The position numbers and the translations under genes were made by a program. From JAAYDI01 sp052034005 (GTDB taxonomy: Bacteria; Planctomycetota; Planctomycetia; Pirellulales; Pirellulaceae): DNA of 47,121 bases. Every line of letters begins with the position of its first letter. Positions within the stretch are counted from its first letter, which is position 1. Shown in pieces: positions 16,264 through 22,897 of this stretch. The notes beneath the pieces are model-generated. The model was not told the DNA's origin. It saw nothing but the letters and a program-made list of their open reading frames with translations, and did not search any database. The DNA lies in assembly GCA_052034005.1 (NCBI GenBank), contig JBPOJB010000036.1, positions 1 to 47,121 of the forward strand. Reading direction: 5' to 3'.

Positions 16264-17067
16264 TCAGGGGAAATGATCGTGCAGGAACCGAGTCACGTGG
16301 CGCTGCACATCCTGCTGGTGCTGTTCGGCACTTATCGATTTGGCAGTCAGCTCGGCGAATGTGGCACCCGGAATCGCAGCCGCCAACGTGGTTGCGAACT
16401 CCAGCGGGTGGACCGGGTCTTGCCGATTGCCCAGCACCAGTGCGGGCACCGCGATCCGGGCCAGCTCCCGCAGGTCGCGGCAGGGCGCGTCGTCGGTCAG
16501 TTGTTCCAGCACCACCATCAGCTCCTCTGCGCGCGGGTGCGAGAAGAAGCTGAGCATCGACTCGACCACCGCGGGTGCTTCGGAGAGCGCGCGCCACGCT
16601 TCCGACTGCCGGAACCGCCGCGCCCCTTCCGCTCGTCCGTAACGCCGCAGCAGTTCCGCTGCCTCGCCGTACCACTGCGTGTTCTGCCGGTTCGGTGCAT
16701 CCAGCCACGCCGGCCGCGACAGGATCAGCCCCGACGTGCACTGCGGGTACCGCAGGGCGAAGTTGAGTGCGACGGCGGCGCCCAGGGAGATGCCCCCCAC
16801 AACCGCCTCGGCGATCCGCAGGTGCTGCAGCCAGGCGTGCAGGTCGTCGGCCAGTGTGGCGATGCGGATGCGTGCCGGGTCTCCCAGCGGCCGCGTGCCG
16901 CCGTGCCCGCGGCAGTCGAACGCCAGCAGTCGGAAGCCCGGAGGTGGCGTGACGAGCCCGAGCGGCTGAGCGACCGTGCCGCTGAACCCGTGCTGGAACA
17001 CGACCGCCCGCCCCTGCCCGACCTGGCGGTAGTAGAACCGAATCGCCTCATGTTCGAAGTACGGCAT
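16264..17067 (-). CDS. Alpha/beta hydrolase
   Basis: A 267-residue alpha/beta-hydrolase with oxyanion-hole HGFSG (26-30), DCRGHGGT, nucleophile S94 in GGISLG, acid D217 in NRQDPVHP and a likely catalytic His at about 250. No signal peptide. The family includes lactonases and C-C bond hydrolases. In this operon a sugar lactone or a 3-oxo-acid product is a plausible substrate, which is inference from context. Start MPYFE (17067) lies just downstream of the isomerase gene; a longer frame to 17184 would overlap that gene and adds only basic low-complexity residues. Confidence 0.85.
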   Translation of the reverse strand: MPYFEHEAIRFYYRQVGQGRAVVFQHGFSGTVAQPLGLVTPPPGFRLLAFDCRGHGGTRPLGDPARIRIATLADDLHAWLQHLRIAEAVVGGISLGAAVALNFALRYPQCTSGLILSRPAWLDAPNRQNTQWYGEAAELLRRYGRAEGARRFRQSEAWRALSEAPAVVESMLSFFSHPRAEELMVVLEQLTDDAPCRDLRELARIAVPALVLGNRQDPVHPLEFATTLAAAIPGATFAELTAKSISAEQHQQDVQRHVTRFLHDHFP

Positions 17068-17098
17068 CGCAACACCACGCTCGAATGCGCGCCCCTCC

Positions 17099-17959
17099 TT
17101 ACTGCGCACCGCCGCGGGCGCGCTGTTCCGTCTCCTGCAGCTTGCGCGCCAGAAACGCGACGCACGCCGGCACCTGGTCTTCACGCAGGCCGTGCGCGAT
17201 CAGCGGGCCTGAAAAGCCGATCGCCCGCAGGCCTCCCAGGTAGTGATCGTAGTCCAGCACCCCGGTGCCGGCTGCCACGTCGCCGGCGTCGCCGTCGCGC
17301 GTAAGGTCCTTGGCGTGGGCCAGCGCGAGATCAGGCCCGATGAGCGTCAGCGCTTCGTCCAGGATCGCACGCATGCGCGGCAACTCGCCCGCATGAAACA
17401 AGTTGGCGCCGTCCAGGACCACCTTCAGATGCGGCGATCCAATCTCGTCCAGCAGCTGCCGCGCCTTGCGAGCCGTGTCGACGACGTTATTCACTTCCGG
17501 CTCGAAAGCCATGATGACCCCAGCTTCCCGGCCGATCCGCGCAATCTGATGCATCGACGCGACAACCTGTGACCAGGCCGCCGGGCTGTCGTTGTCCGGG
17601 TGCCGCCGCCACATGTTGTCCGGGTCGCACGTTCCGCTGCAGAGCGTGATGACGGACGTCCCGAGTTCCGCGCAGGCGTGGGCCAAAACCTCCAGGCGGC
17701 GAAAGTTGTCCGCGCGCCGTGCGGTATCGGGGTCGATGATGTTGAACGTGCCCGAGACGGCCGAGAGCGCGAGACCCCGCCGGTCGGCAGCCTCGCGGAT
17801 CCGGCGGCACACCGCCACCGGAACCTCGTCCGGCAGCGTCGGCAGCCCGGCACACACCAGGTTGTACTGGACGCAGGAGAACCCGTGCGCCCGCACCGCA
17901 TCGAGGTTCTCTTCCACCGAACCGTGCGGAAATACCTTGGCGAAGATCCCCAGCTGCAT
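17099..17959 (-). CDS. Sugar phosphate isomerase/epimerase (xylose-isomerase-like TIM barrel)
   Basis: A 286-residue AP-endonuclease-2/xylose-isomerase-like barrel. Typical pieces in order are GIFAKVFPHGSVEENLDAV at the start, SGTFN, LCSGTCDPDNMW, the metal-binding MAFEPEVNN, VVLDGANLFH, LAHAKDL and the closing IAHGL. The family isomerises or epimerises sugars, inositols and hydroxypyruvate-like acids with a divalent metal. The start (17959) shares one base with the stop of the upstream dehydrogenase (TGATG), so the two are translationally coupled. Substrate unknown; a keto-acid sugar is likely from the neighbours. Confidence 0.87.
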   Translation of the reverse strand: MQLGIFAKVFPHGSVEENLDAVRAHGFSCVQYNLVCAGLPTLPDEVPVAVCRRIREAADRRGLALSAVSGTFNIIDPDTARRADNFRRLEVLAHACAELGTSVITLCSGTCDPDNMWRRHPDNDSPAAWSQVVASMHQIARIGREAGVIMAFEPEVNNVVDTARKARQLLDEIGSPHLKVVLDGANLFHAGELPRMRAILDEALTLIGPDLALAHAKDLTRDGDAGDVAAGTGVLDYDHYLGGLRAIGFSGPLIAHGLREDQVPACVAFLARKLQETEQRARGGAQ

Positions 17960-19032
17960 CAGACCGTCCCCGTCACATCTGCGAGTTGCACCCACTGGCC
18001 GGACTCGGCCGCGCGGGCTATGGCGATCAAGGCGCGCATGGCCGCCAGCCCGTCGTCAATCCCCGCGCCTACCTGCACCGCGCCGTGCAGGACCGTATCG
18101 GCGAAGGCTTCCAACTGCAGCTTGTAGGTGTAGGCATCTTCGCCCAGCGGCCGCCGGTAGACTCGGTCCTTCGTCGAAAAGCACTCGACGACGCCCGCCT
18201 TGTGAAACCACGGCAGAAACACCTGGCCGCACACGCTGCCATGCTCGCCCGAGATCCGAAACCCTTCCTCGAAGTCACCGCGGATCGCCACCGTCAGATC
18301 GATGTGGCCGAGGCTGCCGTCCGCGAAGGCGATGCCGGCGAACCAGCAGTAGGTGTCGCACCGTTCGAGCAGCCGGGCCTGGACGGCCACCAGCTCGCCC
18401 CCCAGCAGGCGCGTGGTATCGACCAAGTGGCTGGCGTGTGTCAGCAGGAAGTATCGCCGCCGGTCCGACTTCGGGTTACCCTCGGGGCGCCGCGCCGCAC
18501 TGCTCTGCACGACGATCGGCTGCAGGTTGTCGGTCATCGTGTAACGGTACACCGAATCGTAATACCAGGCTTTCAGACTCAGCCGCTGCCCCAGCTCCTC
18601 CCGCACGAAGCGGGCGGCAAACGCCACGCCCGGGTCGAATCGGCGGTTGTTGCCGACCTGCAGCACCAGGCCGGTGCGCCGTACCAACTCCCGCAGTTGT
18701 TCGCATTGCTCGATGTCGGTTCCGAGCGGCTTCTCCACGAAGACGTGCTTGCCCGCCTCCAGCGCCCGCATCGCCAACGGCACGTGATACTGATCCGCCA
18801 CGCCGATCAGCACCGCTTCAACGTGCGGATCCTCCAGCATCCGGCCGTAGTCGGCATAAGCCACCTCAGGCTCCCAGACCACGGCCATCCGCTCTCGCAG
18901 GTCGTCCGCCACATCGCAGACGGCGTATAAGTCGACGTTCCGCGCCTTGCGGCAGGCGTCGAAGTGGGCGATCTGCGCGATCGGTCCGCACCCCAGCACG
19001 CCCACGCGCAGGCGTCTTGTTTCCTTCTTCAT
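17959..19032 (-). CDS. Gfo/Idh/MocA-family sugar dehydrogenase
   Basis: A 357-residue oxidoreductase with N-terminal Rossmann fold (VGVLGCGPIAQIAHFDAC, residues 10-27), the family EKPLGT motif carrying the conserved lysine (K101), and a C-terminal alpha/beta domain with a HASHLVDTTRLLGG segment. These enzymes oxidise or reduce sugars and sugar acids with NAD(P). The start at 19032 overlaps the stop of the RuBisCO-like gene (ATGA), while a longer frame to 19488 is only a shadow of that gene. No signal peptide, so it is cytoplasmic. It probably generates or consumes a keto group on the substrate of the neighbouring RuBisCO-like protein. Confidence 0.9.
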   Translation of the reverse strand: MKKETRRLRVGVLGCGPIAQIAHFDACRKARNVDLYAVCDVADDLRERMAVVWEPEVAYADYGRMLEDPHVEAVLIGVADQYHVPLAMRALEAGKHVFVEKPLGTDIEQCEQLRELVRRTGLVLQVGNNRRFDPGVAFAARFVREELGQRLSLKAWYYDSVYRYTMTDNLQPIVVQSSAARRPEGNPKSDRRRYFLLTHASHLVDTTRLLGGELVAVQARLLERCDTYCWFAGIAFADGSLGHIDLTVAIRGDFEEGFRISGEHGSVCGQVFLPWFHKAGVVECFSTKDRVYRRPLGEDAYTYKLQLEAFADTVLHGAVQVGAGIDDGLAAMRALIAIARAAESGQWVQLADVTGTV

Positions 19033-20450
19033 GCGAATTCCCCGGGATAGCGTTGTCGCAACGCGTCTTGGAGCGCGGTCATCCGGCGTGCCTGCGCCAC
19101 CACCATCAACTGCCTTGTCTGCCGGTCGAGCGGCACATCGGCCAGATCTCCGCTCCGGTGCACTTCCAACGCCTGCTGCATCGCCTCCGCGCCGTAGCCC
19201 GGGTCCACGCGGCCGTCCGGCCGGCGGATCGAATTGATGGCGGATCCGGCCAGCAGCAGGACGGCGGCGGTGAGCCCGCGGCGTTCGGCATCTTGCAGGT
19301 TCATGATGACGTTGCCCTGGTCCAACCCGCCGGCCCGGGCGATCATCGTCGACTTGAGGCCGCCCGGCAAGGGGCCGGTGAGCACGCGTTCGGACGCTTC
19401 CCACGCCGCGCCGTACGGGCGGATAAACGGCTCCCCGGGCCGGACCGGCGCCGTCTGGCGGAAATCGATGCCGTCCAGCCGTGCGCAAAGGTCGAGCACT
19501 TCACGCCAGATACACCGCTCGCGGGTGCCGATCCCCGCATTGTGGCCGTAAATCGCCGGCGGGCGCGGGCGGTGGCGCGTCGCTTCCCGCACCATCCGTA
19601 CCGTGCCCGTGCTGAACGTCTCACTCAACATGACCGCCGTCGCGCCGGCCTCCAGCACCGCATCGACCGTCTCGAGGATCGCATGCGGGCTGCCGGTAAT
19701 GTGCGGTGCGAAAAGGATCCCCCGCCCCTGGCGCGCGGCGCGCGCACGCTCGACCGCCGCCACCGCCCGCCGCGTACGTTCCGAGACCGGTGAATAGTCC
19801 AGATTCGGCAGCAGGTTCTCGTCTTCCTTGACAAACAGGAACAGCGGGCAGCGCGCCGCCTCTTCCACGAGCGTCTCGACCTGCTCGGGCGTGATCCCCG
19901 CCGTAGGCTTCAGAATGGTCCCGAACGCCGGTTCCTCCGCGGAGAAACCGGTCAGGCGGCGCAGGTCCTGCGGCCCGTAGGCCGGTCCCGGAAAGGTACG
20001 CAGCACCTGGGGCGGGATCTGCAACCCGATCAGCCGCGCATCCTGGTTCTCATACACGTCGAACGCGATCGCGCCGGCGGCCACATGCAGCAGATCGCAC
20101 GACGTGAGGCGACCGCCGGCGTCGAGCAGCATCTTCAGCGGGTACGCCATATGGAGCAGCCCCAGGCGGCCGGTGCCGTCCCACGCGTCGATGTCCAGTA
20201 GCCGGCCGGTACACTGCGCCAGCAGCGAGCCGGGCGGCGGGTCGTGAACGCCGCTGGTCGCATGGTAGCTGAAATCCTCCGCAATCTGCCGCAGGGACCT
20301 GGTCCGCAGCGCCAGGAAATAGGTGGCCACCACGGCGTCGTCGGCCGACGGCGGCGGGCGCAACGCCAGCCGCTCGGCAACCACGGCTCGCAAGCGCTGC
20401 TCCCGCGCATCCCAATCGAACCAGAGCTGTGCTAGATCTTCTGAACGCAT
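19029..20450 (-). CDS. RuBisCO-like protein (form IV type)
   Basis: A 473-residue RuBisCO-large-subunit homologue. Barrel landmarks in order: GTILKPTAG (177-185; K181 matches the plant K175 but the second lysine of KPK is absent), FVKEDEN (206-212; K208, D210, E211 keep the carbamylation-lysine and metal-ligand pattern), HITG, a GHN at 302-304 where plant H294 lies, and GGLKSTMIARAGGLDQGN near residues 363-380. The loop-6 lysine region is replaced by FIRPYGAAW. So it is not a normal carboxylase. RuBisCO-like proteins do enolisation, decarboxylation or transcarboxylation, including of 3-oxo-isoapionate 4-phosphate in apionate catabolism. Starts 20 bases after the secreted hydrolase-like gene and couples to the dehydrogenase by ATGA. 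Confidence 0.88.
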   Translation of the reverse strand: MRSEDLAQLWFDWDAREQRLRAVVAERLALRPPPSADDAVVATYFLALRTRSLRQIAEDFSYHATSGVHDPPPGSLLAQCTGRLLDIDAWDGTGRLGLLHMAYPLKMLLDAGGRLTSCDLLHVAAGAIAFDVYENQDARLIGLQIPPQVLRTFPGPAYGPQDLRRLTGFSAEEPAFGTILKPTAGITPEQVETLVEEAARCPLFLFVKEDENLLPNLDYSPVSERTRRAVAAVERARAARQGRGILFAPHITGSPHAILETVDAVLEAGATAVMLSETFSTGTVRMVREATRHRPRPPAIYGHNAGIGTRERCIWREVLDLCARLDGIDFRQTAPVRPGEPFIRPYGAAWEASERVLTGPLPGGLKSTMIARAGGLDQGNVIMNLQDAERRGLTAAVLLLAGSAINSIRRPDGRVDPGYGAEAMQQALEVHRSGDLADVPLDRQTRQLMVVAQARRMTALQDALRQRYPGEFA

Positions 20451-20470
20451 GGGGTCCTGCCAACGCCTCC

Positions 20471-22630
20471 TCAGGGTCCCGTCACCAGTAACCGCATCGA
20501 CCAGGGCTCGACTGCCGGCAGGGTGAAATGCCGGTACGGACCGTCACCGCGTCCCGCCCGCAGCCGAACCTGGCGCCCGCACATGTCGAACATGTCGAGC
20601 TCTTCCTGTGTCGTCCGCAAGGCCACGACCAGTTCCTCCGCGGCATCGAAACTCGAGTTCGTCAACGCCACAACCAGGCGTCCCGCCTCCGGCTCGCGCG
20701 CCCAGAGGTGGGCTTTGTGAAAGGAGGCCACGTAGGCGGGCAACTGATCCCGCGACAGCCACCGCATGAGCGCTTTCATCTGGCTGGTCTTGCTCAGGTT
20801 GTGCAGGAAGCTCCAAGGGTAGTAGCCGCAAACGGCAATCCGCCCGCCCGCCGAGTTCTCGAACACGGCCATGCTGGTCGCGGCCTTTTCCCGGCCGCCA
20901 TAGTCCACCAACCGCGCCAACGGCTGCACGCCGTCTCCCGCCGATTGCAGTATGTGGCCCGGCACATGGTAGAACGACTGCCGACAATCACGCTGGCGGC
21001 CGCCGAACGGGCCGTTGAGCGGGTGATCGGTGAGCTCCTCAATGCAGTCCTCGTGGATCGCGCCGACGACGGTCATGCCGGTCAGCGCGCCGAACCCGCG
21101 TCGATTGAGCGCATCGAGCGTGTCGGCATCCATGTAAACCGCCGTCGCCAGGACCGCCCGGATCTGGTCGTCCGACATCGTCACGAGGCTCTGAGGAAAC
21201 AGCAACGTGACGGCCGCGCCCGATGGGCTGTAAGCGGCCGGCAGGCCGGTCTCCCACACCTGCGGCGCCTGTCCCAGCATGCCTAGGCCCGTCGCCCATG
21301 AATCGATATCCCACGCCGCGTACAGTCCCCTCGGGCGCGACCGCCCCTGGTTCCGCGCCAACTGGTCCAGCAGCGGCCGCGTCTGGTGGATCGCGGCGAC
21401 CAGCGGCACGAATTCGTCCAGCGGTTCGTCATTGCCCGAAAGCACGTTGAACGCCGCCCCGGTGCACCCGGCAGCCATGTGTGAAGCCGCCTCCAGGACC
21501 GTGATGTGCGCGGACTTCTTGAGCCGCTGATACGGAAAGTTCTCGATCTCGGATTGGATCGAGACCACCTCGGGCGGCAGAAGCGATACCTGGCGACCGA
21601 TTTCGTGGGACTTACCCGCGAGCCCGCTGGTGGACGAATCCTCGTAGAACCCGCCGCCCGGGCGCCAGTACACGGCCGTGCCGCGCGGCCCCGCCAGCAC
21701 GCGCGCCCAGGTCTGGAAGTCGTACCCTTCGTAGAAACGCTCGCCGGACATGAACCCCAACGGCATTTCCGGCCGTTCCGCGTGCACCGCCTGTTCGATC
21801 AGCTCCAGCAGGCGTGCGATGGTCCTGCGATTATGCGCCAGCCAGGCCCGGCACAGGGCCAACCGCGACTCTGCCTCGCCCTCGAACAACCCGGCCCGCA
21901 TCGACGCCCGCGTGTGCGACCTGCCGGTCTCCTGGGCAAAGATCGCCAGACAGGTGTCGCAGAAGCAGGTCTGCCCGATCGGCATGTGGCCGGCCAGCCG
22001 GACATCATCGTCGATCCAGATGTAGTCGGGATCAGCCTGCGCTACGGCACGGTACAGCGCGCGCACATGCTCCTGGAAATGCACGTCGTTCGGGCAGAAT
22101 GAACCCTGAGACACGTTGCCGTCGAGATCGGTCACCCGCGTGAAATCGCCGGCCAGCGAGTGCGGCAGGTTTTCATTGTGATGGCCCATTGTGGCCAGCA
22201 CATTGATCCCGGCCCGATAGCCCAGCGCCCGGGCGGCAGGCATCCGCTGTGCCAGAATGGCGCAGCGTCGCTCGATTTCGTCCAGCGGCAGCGGAGGGTG
22301 TGTGGCAGAGGTGAAAAACGTGATCTCATCCGTTACGCCGGGGTAGCGTTCGAACAGCGCCAGCAATTCCTCGAACCGCTGCTCCGCCATCCACTGGGGG
22401 ACGCCAACCCGAAACGAGACGAACGCCTTGCTGAGCTGTTGTGGCGCAGGCGTTTGCCCTTCGTCGCCGCCCGTGCGCCTGGGCAGTTCGTCTGCCTGCG
22501 CTGCCGCCAGCGCCGCGCTGAGCAGCACAAACCACAGACCGGCCGCGTGCTTCCTCGGCCCTTGCCCGCGCGCCGGGCCATCACGGCGGCCAACGCCGCG
22601 GCAACAAACCGCGCCCCAATTCGATGTCAT
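20471..22630 (-). CDS. Secreted glycoside-hydrolase-like protein, first gene of RuBisCO-like operon
   Basis: A 719-residue protein with a long basic N-terminus and a hydrophobic export segment at about 31-46. The body looks like a (beta/alpha)8 hydrolase followed by beta domains: ITFFTSATHPP, DPDYIWIDDDVRLAGH with acidic residues at a barrel end, a conserved-looking Cys pair in CFCDTCLAIFAQETG, FMSGERFYEGYDF and GAAFNVLSGNDEP. I do not recognise a numbered family. The start (22630, GGGAG upstream) was chosen over a 31-residue upstream extension without export features. As the exported, first gene of the operon it probably releases the sugar that the cytoplasmic enzymes process. Confidence 0.7.
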   Translation of the reverse strand: MTSNWGAVCCRGVGRRDGPARGQGPRKHAAGLWFVLLSAALAAAQADELPRRTGGDEGQTPAPQQLSKAFVSFRVGVPQWMAEQRFEELLALFERYPGVTDEITFFTSATHPPLPLDEIERRCAILAQRMPAARALGYRAGINVLATMGHHNENLPHSLAGDFTRVTDLDGNVSQGSFCPNDVHFQEHVRALYRAVAQADPDYIWIDDDVRLAGHMPIGQTCFCDTCLAIFAQETGRSHTRASMRAGLFEGEAESRLALCRAWLAHNRRTIARLLELIEQAVHAERPEMPLGFMSGERFYEGYDFQTWARVLAGPRGTAVYWRPGGGFYEDSSTSGLAGKSHEIGRQVSLLPPEVVSIQSEIENFPYQRLKKSAHITVLEAASHMAAGCTGAAFNVLSGNDEPLDEFVPLVAAIHQTRPLLDQLARNQGRSRPRGLYAAWDIDSWATGLGMLGQAPQVWETGLPAAYSPSGAAVTLLFPQSLVTMSDDQIRAVLATAVYMDADTLDALNRRGFGALTGMTVVGAIHEDCIEELTDHPLNGPFGGRQRDCRQSFYHVPGHILQSAGDGVQPLARLVDYGGREKAATSMAVFENSAGGRIAVCGYYPWSFLHNLSKTSQMKALMRWLSRDQLPAYVASFHKAHLWAREPEAGRLVVALTNSSFDAAEELVVALRTTQEELDMFDMCGRQVRLRAGRGDGPYRHFTLPAVEPWSMRLLVTGP

Positions 22631-22689
22631 CACGTCGCTCCCATCATGAGAGGCTATCCGCACCCGGCAGGGCGCTCGGTCGTTCGCAC

Positions 22690-22695
22690 AATATA
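22690..22695 (-). promoter_or_regulatory. Possible -10 element for the RuBisCO-like operon
   Basis: TATATT on the minus strand, about 60 bases before the first gene (22630). No good -35 box is visible at the right distance. The 267-base divergent gap otherwise holds only the plus-strand promoter described next. Confidence 0.25.
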
Positions 22696-22733
22696 CCATG
22701 GCGGCCCCGATCGAACATGGCACCCACGTCAGA

Positions 22734-22763
22734 TTGTTCTTCGCAGCAGCCCGATGCTACAAT
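22734..22763 (+). promoter_or_regulatory. Putative sigma-70 promoter for the beta-CASP nuclease gene
   Basis: TTGTTC (22734-22739) and TACAAT (22758-22763) are separated by 18 bases, about 135 bases before the ATG at 22898. Both boxes keep at least four consensus positions in an otherwise GC-rich stretch. Confidence 0.4.
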
Positions 22764-22897
22764 ACGCGGGGCGATCGGCGAGCCTCGGACCGTCCAACGC
22801 CTTTCGTGCGTGGTTCCCCGCGATGCGCGGACGGCGTGCTCGAACGAGCGCGGCGGCGACCGTTCGTACTCCACCGCATCCCCGTGCAGGAAGCCAC

